From an uncultured Verrucomicrobiota bacterium (GTDB taxonomy: Bacteria; Verrucomicrobiota; Verrucomicrobiia; Limisphaerales; UBA9464): a stretch of 64,000 bases of DNA. Numbering within the stretch: the first letter of the stretch is position 1; each line of letters begins with the position of its first letter. The stretch spans positions 1-64,000 of the forward strand of contig CAJAHH010000077.1 of NCBI GenBank assembly GCA_903939515.1, written 5' to 3'. The translations under genes were made by a program, and so were the position numbers. The notes beneath the pieces are model-generated. The model saw only the letters and a list, made by a program, of their open reading frames with translations, did not search any database and was not told where the DNA came from. Shown here piece after piece: positions 9,120 to 19,039 of the stretch.

Positions 9120-9269
9120 AACTAGGTAAGCTCAGGTCGACCCGAGGCCTGATAGTCCGGCCGCCCGGTTGATCGGCACCGAACCGACCTGAACAGATGG
9201 GATCCGATCCTGTGGGCCCTCCGTGGAAACGATTGTGGACCGACCGGAAACGAACGAGTCTCGGCTTTA

Positions 9270-10048
9270 ATGAAAGACGCTCCCATCCGTTCAGGATCCC
9301 ACCGGGTGACCAACGATGTTATTTACAGGCTCATCACCTCGCGTATTACCCCGGACGCCAGGGTCGTCGATTTCGGGGCCGGGCGGGGTCACATGAGCCA
9401 GCTGGTTGGGCGCCTTCTTCAAGGCGGCGGGACGGCAACCCCGCGAGCACATAACTCCCTGCGAGATCGTCCCCGAGATCTTCTCTTACGGCGAAGTTGG
9501 CTGCCGGAAGATCGACATCCATTCCGAGATCCCGGTCGACGACGCGAGCCAGGACATGATCTACGCCATCGAGGTTCTAGAACACATTCCCCGGCCCTAC
9601 GACTTCTTTCAAGAGGCCCGGTCCAAAGCTTATGCCCGGCGGCCACCTGATCTTCTCGGTCCCCAACGCTCTTCACCTCAAGTCGCGGCTCCAGTTCTTG
9701 TTCACAGGATCCGCTGACATGTTCGGACCGCCGTCGAGCCTCGACAAGAACGCTGGACGGATCTGCGGGCACATCATGCCGCTGAGTTACGCACATTTCG
9801 TTTACGGGTTGAGGCGAGCGGGGTTCACGGAGATCGAGTTCCACACCGACCGCCTAAAGCGCAGTTCTCTATTTCTCTCGATCGTGTCCTACCCGCTGCT
9901 CTGGATCGGGGCCTGGCTCAACGACCGGAACTTGCGGCGCTACGATCCGGAGGTCTGGCGTGAGAACCGATCCCTCGTCTGGCGGGTCAATCGCCTCGAT
10001 GTGCTAGCCTCGCGCAGTTGTATCATCGTGGCCCGCAAGCCTGCGTAG
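9270..10048 (+). pseudogene. class I SAM methyltransferase, frameshifted
   Basis: Three overlapping plus-strand frames add up to one methyltransferase of about 255 residues. Frame one (from 9270) has the SAM-binding motif DARVVDFGAGRGHMSQLVG. Frame two takes over at about 9425-9435 and has SQDMIYAIEVLEHIPRPYDF. Frame three takes over at about 9620-9632 and has MPGGHLIFSVPNALHLKSR and a C-terminal region with a hydrophobic LFLSIVSYPLLWIGAWL stretch. The order FGAGRG, EVLEHI, PGGHLIFSVPN is that of the Methyltransf_11/23 families used in glycan and quinone modification. Two indels make it a pseudogene unless they are assembly errors. It lies at the 3' end of the LPS operon, convergent to it. 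Confidence 0.75.
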
Positions 10049-10095
10049 GATCCGACCATCATGTCGCGGCGGACGATTCAGCCATAGGACGGCCA

Positions 10096-10851
10096 TCAGA
10101 GCTTCGAACCCAGCGCGCGCAGCAACGAGTACTTAAGATGGGTCTCCCAGGCGCAAATGCGAGCGACCCGCCAACCTTGAACCCCGTCGAGGAAACCCGC
10201 TTTGAGGAGGTATCCTCGGAGCCACCGGAATGCGCCGTGGAGGAACGGCGCCAAGGCGCCACAGCGATTCCCCGCCTCCCACCGCGACTCTGCCCACAAC
10301 CGTGCGTAATGCCGGGCACGGGAACGGTGGTCCGCTTCGTCGCAAAAGGAATAGTGGTGAAGGTCCCCCTCTAGAGGGATCACCCGACCGGTGAAGTCCA
10401 AGCGTTCATGGACCTTGGCGCCGGTGTATCGGGCGGAGCCGGAACGGAACAGCCGGATCAGGCGATCCGGATACCAATCCCCATGACGGATCCATCGACC
10501 GTCGTACCTCACACATCGCGGCATGGAGAATCCGCGAATATCAGGAGGCGGGCCGTTGGTCCGGAGCCGGAGGATCTCGTCCCGAAGTCGAGGCGAGAGC
10601 TCCTCGTCGGCGTCAAGTACGAGAATCCAATCATGCCGCGCCTCGGCAATCGCGAGGTTTCGCTGACCGACATAGCCCAGCCAGTCCTGGTGGATCCACC
10701 GGGCCCCGAAGTGTTCGGCGATCGCGGCGGTCCCATCCCGGCTCCCGGAATCAACGATGACGATCTCGTCAACCAAGCCGGACGTGCTGCCAAGGCACCG
10801 AGCCAGGTTGACCTCCTCGTTCATCGTGATGAGGATGCAGGAGATCTTCAT
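10096..10851 (-). CDS. GT2 glycosyltransferase, WaaE/KdtX-like
   Basis: A 251-residue GT-A inverting glycosyltransferase. It starts with MKISCILITMNEEVNLARCL, has EIVIVDSGSRDGTAAIAE and the DxD-type metal site VLDADEELSP, and later the family segment VHERLDF. This is the pattern of the lipopolysaccharide-core beta-glucosyltransferase WaaE/KdtX group, which adds a hexose to the heptose of the inner core. Start ATG 10851 is chosen because it begins right at the first strand and overlaps the stop of the upstream GT4 gene by 4 bp (ATGA). It is the last gene of the exporter/glycosyltransferase operon. The acceptor in this organism is inferred only. Confidence 0.85.
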   Translation of the reverse strand: MKISCILITMNEEVNLARCLGSTSGLVDEIVIVDSGSRDGTAAIAEHFGARWIHQDWLGYVGQRNLAIAEARHDWILVLDADEELSPRLRDEILRLRTNGPPPDIRGFSMPRCVRYDGRWIRHGDWYPDRLIRLFRSGSARYTGAKVHERLDFTGRVIPLEGDLHHYSFCDEADHRSRARHYARLWAESRWEAGNRCGALAPFLHGAFRWLRGYLLKAGFLDGVQGWRVARICAWETHLKYSLLRALGSKL

Positions 10852-11930
10852 ACTTGCTGAGAGGATGCCAACTGCAGGATACGCACCGTCTCGGCGACGT
10901 TGCCGTCGAGGTCGATGGTCTCGCCCGCAAAGACGATGCGGCTCGGCTTTGCGCGCCATTCGATGATGGCGCGTTCGAACGCGTCCGCGTCGGAAGGATT
11001 GGCTAGGACCGTGCCGTCCACGCCCGGGGTAAGCACCTCGCTGGCACCGTTGTATGCGGTGGTAACGACTGGAAGCCCACTCGCGAGAGCCTCGAAGACG
11101 ACGTTTGAGGACGGCTCGTAGATCGGCGGGAAGGCAAGCAGGTCCGCCGCGGCGTAGTAGTCCTCCACTGAATCGCTGGTCCCTGCAAAGATTACGTTAG
11201 GCGGGGCACCTTGGAACCGACCTTTGCCGACGACAACCAGCCGGACCGGGTCGCGCCGGACATGGAAGCGCCGCATTACCTCTACCAGCGCCGGCAACCC
11301 CTTGCGGACCCAACCGCTCCCGACAAACAGCAAGGCGTGCTCCCCGGGGCGTAGCCCGAGGCTAGCCCGGGTGGAATCCCGGCGGCCGGATCGGAATCGG
11401 GCAACGTCGACGCCGTTGCGGACCAGGTGGATCCGATCGGCAGGGAAACCGAAGCACCGGACGATCTCGTCCCGGACCATCAGGGAATTAACAATGACGT
11501 GGCGCGTGACCGTCGGATCGAAGCAGCCGGCCTCTAGACGGAGGAGGTTCCGGTGGAAGGCTCCCCGGCCCACAAAGGGACGTCGCCACCAGGGGGAGGA
11601 GTGGCGGAGCCGTTCGAGCCAGACGCGATGGACACCGTCGCCGGCCCGATACACATGCTGGCAGGCCGTACGCTCGAGGCTCAGAACACACTCAAAACGG
11701 TGGCGGGCGACGACGGCGCCGGCGGCGGCGGCAAGGCGCACCAGGCGACGGGCGCGAGAGCCCCCGAACTCCAGCAGGTGAAGACGGACACCCGGAGGCG
11801 GATCATCCCATCGCTCCGCCAACAGGTGCACCTCGTGCCCCCCCGCAACCAAGGCGGCCATGAGGCGCCCGGCGTACAGCTCAGCACCACCGGTGGATGA
11901 ACCTCGGTATCTTATCAGGGCGATCTGCAT
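10848..11930 (-). CDS. GT4 glycosyltransferase, WaaG-like
   Basis: A 360-residue GT-B retaining glycosyltransferase. The N-terminal domain has IRYRGSSTGGAELYAGRLM and the C-terminal donor domain has LLFVGSGWVRKGLPALVE and PPIYEPSSNVVFEALASGLP (E-x7-E type). The YEPxSNVxxEAL form is characteristic of the LPS core glucosyltransferase WaaG/RfaG group. It sits 161 bp after the preceding GT4 gene and overlaps the GT2 gene by 4 bp. Together the three enzymes would build a core-like oligosaccharide on the lipid that the neighbouring ABC exporter flips. Confidence 0.85.
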   Translation of the reverse strand: MQIALIRYRGSSTGGAELYAGRLMAALVAGGHEVHLLAERWDDPPPGVRLHLLEFGGSRARRLVRLAAAAGAVVARHRFECVLSLERTACQHVYRAGDGVHRVWLERLRHSSPWWRRPFVGRGAFHRNLLRLEAGCFDPTVTRHVIVNSLMVRDEIVRCFGFPADRIHLVRNGVDVARFRSGRRDSTRASLGLRPGEHALLFVGSGWVRKGLPALVEVMRRFHVRRDPVRLVVVGKGRFQGAPPNVIFAGTSDSVEDYYAAADLLAFPPIYEPSSNVVFEALASGLPVVTTAYNGASEVLTPGVDGTVLANPSDADAFERAIIEWRAKPSRIVFAGETIDLDGNVAETVRILQLASSQQV

Positions 11931-12091
11931 CGGCGACCTCGATTTCGAACTACTTTAAGGCTAAAGGCTGATTGGCTACTCGCCAAGAACCGGTTTCACC
12001 GGTTGCCTTCGTCCTTTATTGGTCCTCCCGGCGGTCTTCCGCCGAAAAGTCAGATGAACCAGAGATCTGCGAAGAGGTCGGCGGCCTGGGC

Positions 12092-13252
12092 CTAGGCGGC
12101 CGCGCGGAGCCGCTTGCGTTCGAGGAGACGCCAATAGAACTCCTCGGTTCTCCGCGCCATAATATCGTCGGTGTAGCTGGCAAGGATGTGTTCGCGGGCA
12201 GCATTGCCGAGAGAGGAACGGAGCACGGGATCGGCAGCCAGGCGGGCGATCTGTTGGGCGAAAGAGTCAGCGTTGCCAGCCTCGGCAATCAGGCCGGTGC
12301 GCTGGTTAATGACCAGCTCGGGGATCCCGCCGACGGCGGCGGCCACCACCGGGCGAGCCATGGCCATTGCCTGGGAGAGCGACTGGGGCACTCCCTCGAG
12401 ATCGGACGTCAGGACGACAATGTCGGAGGCGGCCAACAAGTCGGGCACGTCATCGCGATGACCTGTAAGGATGCAGTTATCCACCAGCCCGGAAGACCGG
12501 ATGACCTGTTCGATACCGGCGCGGCCCGACCCCTCCCCGACCAACAGGAACCGGATCCAGGGAAACTCCCGCACGAGCCGCACCGCGGCCTGGAGCAGCA
12601 GATCATGACGCTTCATCGCGCGGAACACGGCAACCATGGAGACGACGATCGCCCCAGGCGCGATCCCAAACTCGGTGCGGATCCGAGAGCCGTCGACCCG
12701 GGACGGATCGAAACGGCCGAGGGAGACGCCGGTCGGAATGGACAGAATCTTCCCCGGGTCCATGCCGTTGCGGCGGATCATCATGTCCCGGACCGCCTCG
12801 CCGGTGGTGATGATGCCGTTGGTCATCCGGTAGACGAAATTCAGCGGGTTGTTGGAAATTGGCAGGGCGATGTGCCGGGACCGGACCAGCAGGTCGGCAC
12901 CAGCCAGCTTGGCGGCGAAGCCGCCCGCCCAGCTATCCTTTCCACTGTGTGTGTTAACGACCTGGATCTGTTCGCGGCGGATGATACGTCGCAGGGCGAG
13001 GATGGCGCGGGGGTCGAAGCTGCCTCGGATGACGACTTCCTCGGTGCGGAGACCGCAAGCTCGAGCCCTCCCCAGAATCCCGCTCCCCGGCTGGCAAGCG
13101 ATGAGCATCCGGTGGCCACGCTCCTCCATTTTCTGGCATTCGAGGAGAATCCTCTGCTCCTGACCACCCCACCCCGTCGACCACTCGGTGTGCAGGATGC
13201 GGAACGGGGACTGCTGTCCACTCGCGGACTTTGGTTCATTCACCGGGTTCAT
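12092..13252 (-). CDS. GT4-family glycosyltransferase
   Basis: A 386-residue GT-B glycosyltransferase. The N-terminal domain shows ILHTEWSTGWGGQEQRILLE, and the C-terminal domain shows FLLVGEGSGRAGIEQVI and VVLTSDLEGVPQSLSQAMAM, with the E-G-x-P-x-S-L-x-E/Q-A donor-site motif of family 4 (here a Gln replaces the usual second Glu). Its start lies 9 bp after the stop of the ABC exporter gene, so it is second in the operon. The N-terminal EWSTGWGGQE pattern is common in glycosyltransferases of LPS-core or capsule clusters. The sugar added is unknown. Confidence 0.85.
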   Translation of the reverse strand: MNPVNEPKSASGQQSPFRILHTEWSTGWGGQEQRILLECQKMEERGHRMLIACQPGSGILGRARACGLRTEEVVIRGSFDPRAILALRRIIRREQIQVVNTHSGKDSWAGGFAAKLAGADLLVRSRHIALPISNNPLNFVYRMTNGIITTGEAVRDMMIRRNGMDPGKILSIPTGVSLGRFDPSRVDGSRIRTEFGIAPGAIVVSMVAVFRAMKRHDLLLQAAVRLVREFPWIRFLLVGEGSGRAGIEQVIRSSGLVDNCILTGHRDDVPDLLAASDIVVLTSDLEGVPQSLSQAMAMARPVVAAAVGGIPELVINQRTGLIAEAGNADSFAQQIARLAADPVLRSSLGNAAREHILASYTDDIMARRTEEFYWRLLERKRLRAAA

Positions 13253-13261
13253 TCGGTCAAA

Positions 13262-15130
13262 TCAGATGGCGATACCCTGCCGGCTGGCCATATCCGCGAA
13301 GAGCCCGCCGCCGCGGACTAGGCCGGTAAAGGTACCGTCCTCGACGACCCGGCCGGCCGAGAGGACAATAATGCGGTCCATGTTTCGGAGGGTGGACAGA
13401 CGGTGGGCAACACAAATTACAGTACGGTTCTCCTCGAGGCGCTCGATGGCCACCTGAACCTCGGCCTCGGACTGGGCATCGAGGGATGCAGTAGCCTCAT
13501 CTAGGACGAGGATCGGGGCGTCCCGGATGAAGGCGCGCGCGATGGCTAGCCGCTGGCGCTGGCCGCCTGACAGGTTCAACCCGCGCTCGGCCACACGAGT
13601 TTGATAACCCTGGGGTAGGCGCAGAATAAAGTCATGGGCGAAGGCCGCCCGGGCCGCTTCCTCGATCTCGTTTTGGGTAGCGCCGGAACGGCCGCAGCCG
13701 ATGTTCTCGGCGACCGTCATATCAAAGAGGACGACCTCCTGGCCGACTAGGGCCATGCGCTCCCTTAGATCCCGAATGGACACGTCTCGAAAATCCTTCC
13801 CGTCAATCCGGATGCATCCAGAAACGGGATCGTAGAAGCGAAAGAGAAGGTTGACCAACGTACTCTTTCCAGAACCGCTCTCGCCGGCGATCCCGAGCTT
13901 GGTGCCGCGAGGTATCTCGATGGAAACGTCGGCGAGCACGTTCCCATGCCCATAGCCGAAACCCACGCGGTCGAGACTCAGCGCTGATCGGAAGTCCGGT
14001 AGAGACAGGGGTCGGGCAGCCTCCTCGACGGTTGGCCGCTCGCCGAGAACCTGTACGAGGCGTTCAATGCCGGCCTGGGTCTGCTGGATCAGGTTGTGGA
14101 CTCCCGCAAGCTTCTTAATGGGCGTGTAGATGAAGGCGACTCCGGTTAGCAAAGTAACCATGTCCTCAATCTTCACCTGCCGCAGGACAATGACGACGAG
14201 CAAAAGGCCGAAGCCGAGGGTGCCGATCGTCTCGATGATCGGGTTGGTGATCTCCTTGGCGCGGATCGTCCGCATCGAGTGGGCCACGAGGTCCTTCGAC
14301 ATACGACGGAAGCGCTCAACCTGGTGGTCCTCGAGGTTGAAGGCCTTAACTACGCGGATGCCGGACAGGATCTCCACGATTAGGCTGGCCTGGGTTATCG
14401 TGGTGTTCAGACCGGCCTTGGCCGAACGGCGGACCTTCTTCCCGAGGACGACGATCGGAATAACAAGGAGAGGGAAGAACACGAGGACCATTAACGTGAG
14501 CCTCCAGTCGATCGCGAAGAGCATCGCGACCAGTCCGATGACGGTGACCGGCTCCTTCACTAGGTCCGACAAGCCGCCGCCGAGGCAGCGCTGCAGCATA
14601 GCGGTGTCGCCGTTCACCCTAGTGATCAGATCGCCGATGGTCGCCCGGTTGAAGTAGTCGAGGGAGAGCGACCCCAGCTTGCGGAGGACCTCGACGCGAA
14701 GGTCGTTGACCACCCGTTCGCTCACCCACGCGAGGCAGTAGCTGCTGCCATAGCCGACAAATCCCCGGATTGCGGCCAACAAGGGGAAGAGTAGGAGACC
14801 TCCAGCGATCTGCCGCCAATCGGCCGGCCGGCCGGCACGTGGCAGCCAGGTATCAACCATGGTGGCGGTCCACGCCTGGAACTCTGTCCGCCACCGTTCG
14901 ACAGGGCCGATCCCAGTGAGAAATGTCCCGACGACCTCGCCGTGGGGGGCGGGAGACCCAGGAGACATCCGCAACAGGATAGTGTTAATAGCCCAAAGCA
15001 AGATAGCGTTGGTGAGTCCAAAGAGGACCGCGAGCATCACCCCGGAGGCGAACCTCCCCGAATAGCGCCTAAGGTAAGGCCACCCGAAGCGGAGCACTTG
15101 GACGACATCTTGCATCTTTAATAAATCCAC
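13262..15130 (-). CDS. MsbA-like lipid/LPS exporter, fused ABC transporter
   Basis: A 622-residue ABC exporter half-transporter: six-helix membrane domain (about residues 20-340) followed by an ATPase domain (about 370-610). The ATPase has Walker A GESGSGKS, Q-loop VGQEVVLFDMTVAENI, signature LSGGQRQR, Walker B ILVLDEATASLD and the switch His in CVAHRLSTL. The layout and length match MsbA, which flips lipid A-core across the inner membrane, and the gene heads a run of LPS-type glycosyltransferases, which supports that role. MsbA-like exporters of other lipids or peptides cannot be excluded. The membrane domain has a long periplasmic insert (about residues 50-110) compared with E. coli MsbA. 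Confidence 0.85.
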   Translation of the reverse strand: MDLLKMQDVVQVLRFGWPYLRRYSGRFASGVMLAVLFGLTNAILLWAINTILLRMSPGSPAPHGEVVGTFLTGIGPVERWRTEFQAWTATMVDTWLPRAGRPADWRQIAGGLLLFPLLAAIRGFVGYGSSYCLAWVSERVVNDLRVEVLRKLGSLSLDYFNRATIGDLITRVNGDTAMLQRCLGGGLSDLVKEPVTVIGLVAMLFAIDWRLTLMVLVFFPLLVIPIVVLGKKVRRSAKAGLNTTITQASLIVEILSGIRVVKAFNLEDHQVERFRRMSKDLVAHSMRTIRAKEITNPIIETIGTLGFGLLLVVIVLRQVKIEDMVTLLTGVAFIYTPIKKLAGVHNLIQQTQAGIERLVQVLGERPTVEEAARPLSLPDFRSALSLDRVGFGYGHGNVLADVSIEIPRGTKLGIAGESGSGKSTLVNLLFRFYDPVSGCIRIDGKDFRDVSIRDLRERMALVGQEVVLFDMTVAENIGCGRSGATQNEIEEAARAAFAHDFILRLPQGYQTRVAERGLNLSGGQRQRLAIARAFIRDAPILVLDEATASLDAQSEAEVQVAIERLEENRTVICVAHRLSTLRNMDRIIVLSAGRVVEDGTFTGLVRGGGLFADMASRQGIAI

Positions 15131-15183
15131 GGTCTAGGGACGACCGCAACTTGTCACTAACTAGCGTATTCGAAAACCCCAAC

Positions 15184-15209
15184 GGGTCCACGACAGGAAA
15201 CTTTATTCA
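15184..15209 (+). repeat. solo copy of a possible ISKra4 terminal sequence
   Basis: This 26-bp stretch matches 3484-3509, the proposed left edge of ISKra4 copy 1, at 22 of 26 positions, including a 17-mer with one mismatch starting ACAGGAAACTT. It lies in the 166-bp gap between msbA and thrC with no transposase nearby. It may be the scar of a lost element or a chance match. Confidence 0.3.
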
Positions 15210-15296
15210 GCAAATTTCGAATGGAGCCCCTCCAGTCCAAGGGTAAAATTTGCTCGATTATCCGTAACTCTGGAACTCGATCGAGGCTCGAAGAAC

Positions 15297-16382
15297 TTAG
15301 GCCAGACCGACGGCCGCCATCACGGCTTGCATGGTGGCCTTGACCACGATGGGCTCGAAGCCGGCGACGCGAATGGCGGTGTCCGGATCTTTGAGGCCAT
15401 GGCCGGTCATGGTGGCCGTCACCAGTGAACCATCGGGGATCTCGCCGGCGCGAATGGCTTTGATCAAGCCGGCCAATGGGGCGGCACACGCGGGCTCGAC
15501 CATCACACCCTCGGTGCGAGCCAGGAGCTTGTAGGCGTGGAGAATTTCTTCGTCGGTCACCGAGCGGATGGAGCCTGAGGATTCGCGCGCGGCGTCCATC
15601 GCACCCTGCCAACTGGCCGGGTTGCCAATACGGATGGCCGTGGCCACGGTCTCGGGATGGGCCACTGGATGACCCAGCACCAGCGGTGCGGCGCCCGCAG
15701 CCTGCCAACCCATCATGCGAGGCAAGGTATCCGAAAGACCGGCCTCGGCATATTCGCGGAAACCGCGCCAGTAGGCCGTGATGTTGCCGGCATTGCCCAC
15801 CGGCAAGAAATGAAAGTCGGGCGCGTCACCTAAGGCGTCGCAAATTTCAAAGGCGGCCGTCTTCTGGCCTTCGATACGCACCGGATTGACCGAGTTAACA
15901 ACCTCAACCAACCCAGTCTCACCGAGCTCACGGACGATATTCAGCGCGTCATCGAAATTACCCTCGATGCTCACGGTGGTGGCCCCGTACAGCAGGGCCT
16001 GAGACATCTTGCCGTGGGCGATTTTTCCCTGAGGCAAGATAACCACGCACTTGAGGCCGGCCCGCGCGGCGTAGGCCGCAGCACTGGCCGAGGTGTTTCC
16101 CGTGCTGGCGCAGACGACGATCTTAGCACCCCGCTCCTTGGCCTTGGTGATGGCCATGGTCATGCCCCGATCCTTAAAGGAGCAGGTCGGGTTCATGGCC
16201 TCATACTTGAGGCGCAGGTCGAAATTGGCACCGATGGCCGCCACGAAGTTGGGCACCGGGATCAACGGGGTATTGCCCTCCAGAAGGGTGACGATGGGGG
16301 TCTCCGCCGTCACCGGTAGGAAGCGGGCGTAACGTCGAATAACTCCGGGCCAGGCAGCCGCTGGGGCGGGATTGGAACTCAT
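15297..16382 (-). CDS. thrC: threonine synthase
   Basis: A 361-residue PLP enzyme (fold type II) that converts O-phosphohomoserine to threonine, the last step of threonine synthesis. It has TPLIPVPNF near the N-terminus, the PLP lysine in [18 protein letters not shown], the phosphate-binding loop [19 protein letters not shown], and the later [15 protein letters not shown]. This matches the short bacterial/archaeal ThrC class of about 350 residues. The frame is open to 16475, which would overlap purL; ATG 16382 gives the normal family length and a clean 59-bp gap, so I prefer it. It is transcribed in the same direction as purL, probably as one unit. Confidence 0.9.
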   Translation of the reverse strand: MSSNPAPAAAWPGVIRRYARFLPVTAETPIVTLLEGNTPLIPVPNFVAAIGANFDLRLKYEAMNPTCSFKDRGMTMAITKAKERGAKIVVCASTGNTSASAAAYAARAGLKCVVILPQGKIAHGKMSQALLYGATTVSIEGNFDDALNIVRELGETGLVEVVNSVNPVRIEGQKTAAFEICDALGDAPDFHFLPVGNAGNITAYWRGFREYAEAGLSDTLPRMMGWQAAGAAPLVLGHPVAHPETVATAIRIGNPASWQGAMDAARESSGSIRSVTDEEILHAYKLLARTEGVMVEPACAAPLAGLIKAIRAGEIPDGSLVTATMTGHGLKDPDTAIRVAGFEPIVVKATMQAVMAAVGLA

Positions 16383-16441
16383 GGGATTCTGGGTGAGATC
16401 GTTGTTGGAGTAGGTCCGCGTGAAAAGCGTGGAATCCGAAC

Positions 16442-18793
16442 TCAGGCCATAACGCGGGCAATGGAGTTCCACCATCCGTCGTGGAGTTCGGCCACTGGGG
16501 CAGAAAACTCAGCGGCCGGAGTTTTCAGGGACAGAACCTCGCCGCCCACGGTACCGATCTGGAACACCGGCACCCCCATAGTCCGAACCTGCTTGAGAAC
16601 GCGACCGGCATCAATGGCCGCCACGGAAATCACCACGCGGTTTTGGGTCTCACCAAAGAGGAGGGCATCGAGGCGGGCTCCTGCGGCGCACGCGCTCAGG
16701 TCCACGGTGGCTCCCAGGAAACGGTGGCTTTCGCGGGCCACCTGCTGGCTGAAGCACGATTCAGCCAAGGTCACAGCCAAACCGCCCTCGCTGCAATCGT
16801 GGGCGCTCTTCACCACGCCCTCGCGGATCAATCCGAGCAACGTGGTGTGCAAGGTCTGGGCGGCCACCAAATCGACTCGGGGCGGCAGGCCGTTTTTCTG
16901 ACCGTGCACGCTCTTCAAATAAACACTGCCACCGATACCCTGCAATGGGTCGGCCAAGTCCACGGGCGTACCGAGGAGCAAAATCACATCCCCGGCCGCC
17001 TTGAACCACTGGGTGGTAATGTGCTCGGGCTTTTCGATGATTCCTACCACCGCCACCGTGGGCGTCGGATCGATGGATCCCAAGGCACCGCGCTGATTGT
17101 AGAGGGAAACATTACCCCCGGTGACCGGTGCGTTGAAGGCGCGGCAACCTTCTGCCAGACCCCGGACCGATTCCTTGAGCTGCCAGAAGATCTCCGGATT
17201 GTGCGGGTTACCGAAATTGAGATTGTCGGTCGAGCCCACGGGGACCGCTCCGGAACAGGCCAAATTACGGCAAGCCTCGGTGACGGCGGCTTTTCCGCCC
17301 TCGTAGGGGTCGAGATACACGTAGCCCCCGTTGCAATCGACGGTGAAGGCCACGTACTTGTCGGCCAAGGGGGCCGGCAACTCGAACCCATCGGTCGCAC
17401 CCGACTTGGCGGCAGCGTACTCGGCCTTGGTGATCGGGAGGCTATCAGCCTTAATGCGAATCACGGCCGCATCGCTGCCCGGGCAAACCACCGAGCCATC
17501 CCGAACCATGTGGTCGTACTGGCCATAAACCCAGTTCTTGGAGGCGATGGTGTGATTGGAAAGAAGGCTCTTGAGATCGCCCACCGGGTTCTGGGTGTCA
17601 GCGATCCCATCGAGACGGAAGGCGCGGACCCCCACCATATAGGCCGCCTCACGGGACTCGCGCTGATACACCGGGGCTTCGTCTGCCAAGGGCTTGGCCG
17701 GCAGATCCACGACGACCTGGCCTCCATGACGGACGACCATGCGCCCGGTGTCGGTCACCACGCCAATCTCGGCCCAGGGCAGGTCCCACTTATCGAAGAC
17801 CGCCTTCACCTCGGCCTCGCGGCCTTTGTGGACGACAATGAGCATCCGCTCCTGAGACTCGGAGAGCATGATCTCGTAGCTGGTCATGTTCGGAGCCCGT
17901 TGAGGCACCTTATCCAACTCGATCTCGATGCCGGTTCCGGCGCGGGCGGCTGTCTCGCACGTTGAGCAGGTCAGACCCGCCGCACCCATGTCCTGCATAC
18001 CGGCGACACATCCGGTGGCCAGCAACTCTAGGCAGGCCTCGCAGACGAGCTTCTCCATGAACGGATCGCCCACCTGCACCGCGCCGCGCTGCTGCTCGGC
18101 CGATTCCTCGGTCAGATCTTGCGAGGCGAAAGCCGCACCGGCCAGGCCATCGCGACCGGTCGCCGGCCCAACGTAAAACACCGGGTTGCCAATACCGTGG
18201 GCGGCGCCGCGGGTAATTTGGTCATGCCGCAAGACACCCAAGGCAAAGGCATTAACCAGCGGGTTGCCCTCGTAGCTCTTGTCGAAATACACCTCGCCCG
18301 CGACCGTCGGAATACCGAAGCAATTGCCATAGTGGGCGATGCCTCCCACGACACCGGTGAAAAGACGGCGGACCTCCGGATTAGAGAGTTCTCCGAAGCG
18401 CAGCGAATTGAGCGCAGCGATCGGACGGGCGCCCATGGTGAAGATGTCGCGAATGATGCCACCCACGCCCGTCGCCGCTCCTTGGAAGGGCTCAACGGCG
18501 CTCGGATGGTTATGCGATTCGATCTTGAAGGCGATGGCCACGCCGTCACCCACATCGATGATGCCGGCATTCTCTTCGCCCGCGCCGACGAGGATCTTGT
18601 CGCCCTTCGTCGGGAAGGTCTTCAGCACCGGTCGGGTGTTCTTGTAGGAGCAGTGCTCCGACCACATCACTGAAAAGATGCCCAGCTCGGTGTACGAGGG
18701 AGCGCGTCCAAGGATCCCTAAGATCTTTTGGTACTCCTCTGGAGTGAGGTTGTGCTTCGCGACCAATTCCGGGGTGATGGCAGGCTCGTGCAT
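16442..18793 (-). CDS. purL: phosphoribosylformylglycinamidine synthase, small-type PurL
   Basis: A 783-residue protein that makes FGAM from FGAR, ATP and glutamine-derived ammonia in purine synthesis. The start [20 protein letters not shown] and [19 protein letters not shown] are hallmark PurL motifs; [37 protein letters not shown] and [19 protein letters not shown] follow in family order. The length is that of the small PurL, which needs separate PurS and PurQ subunits; neither gene is in this window. The gene lies divergent from the HNH nuclease and 59 bp upstream of thrC. Confidence 0.95.
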   Translation of the reverse strand: MHEPAITPELVAKHNLTPEEYQKILGILGRAPSYTELGIFSVMWSEHCSYKNTRPVLKTFPTKGDKILVGAGEENAGIIDVGDGVAIAFKIESHNHPSAVEPFQGAATGVGGIIRDIFTMGARPIAALNSLRFGELSNPEVRRLFTGVVGGIAHYGNCFGIPTVAGEVYFDKSYEGNPLVNAFALGVLRHDQITRGAAHGIGNPVFYVGPATGRDGLAGAAFASQDLTEESAEQQRGAVQVGDPFMEKLVCEACLELLATGCVAGMQDMGAAGLTCSTCETAARAGTGIEIELDKVPQRAPNMTSYEIMLSESQERMLIVVHKGREAEVKAVFDKWDLPWAEIGVVTDTGRMVVRHGGQVVVDLPAKPLADEAPVYQRESREAAYMVGVRAFRLDGIADTQNPVGDLKSLLSNHTIASKNWVYGQYDHMVRDGSVVCPGSDAAVIRIKADSLPITKAEYAAAKSGATDGFELPAPLADKYVAFTVDCNGGYVYLDPYEGGKAAVTEACRNLACSGAVPVGSTDNLNFGNPHNPEIFWQLKESVRGLAEGCRAFNAPVTGGNVSLYNQRGALGSIDPTPTVAVVGIIEKPEHITTQWFKAAGDVILLLGTPVDLADPLQGIGGSVYLKSVHGQKNGLPPRVDLVAAQTLHTTLLGLIREGVVKSAHDCSEGGLAVTLAESCFSQQVARESHRFLGATVDLSACAAGARLDALLFGETQNRVVISVAAIDAGRVLKQVRTMGVPVFQIGTVGGEVLSLKTPAAEFSAPVAELHDGWWNSIARVMA

Positions 18794-18984
18794 CGAAAGG
18801 GGCTACCATACGGAAATGGTTCCGGGGGACAAGTACGGGGAAAATCCCGTTACGCTACCCGGCTAACACCGCCTCCGGTCGAGAACCCCTCTTCAAGGGT
18901 CCACCCACCGGCTGAGACTTCCAAGACGACGCTCTCAAAGTCCATGGGTTGGCACACTGTTCACCGAATGTTCACCGGGGCGCG

Positions 18985-19013
18985 TTGACAGCGTCTTAGA
19001 CGGCGGTTAGTAG
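18985..19013 (+). promoter_or_regulatory. possible sigma-70 promoter for the HNH nuclease gene
   Basis: TTGACA at 18985-18990 matches the -35 consensus exactly. After a 17-bp spacer comes TAGTAG (19008-19013), a weak -10. Transcription would start near 19020, about 20 bp before the ATG of the HNH gene. The -10 box is poor, so this is only a candidate. Confidence 0.4.
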
Positions 19014-19039
19014 GGAGGACAGTTATTCGAAAGCGTCCG

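Noticed and set aside
11972-13321. 449-codon plus-strand open frame
   Set aside because: Antisense to a clear GT4 gene; high GC keeps the opposite strand open.
15210-15253. Inverted arms GCAAATTT/AAATTTGC as a terminator of thrC or an operator
   Set aside because: Only 8 bp of AT-rich pairing with a 28-base loop and no U tract.
16481-17965. 494-codon plus-strand open frame
   Set aside because: Antisense to purL; composition is that of a shadow frame.
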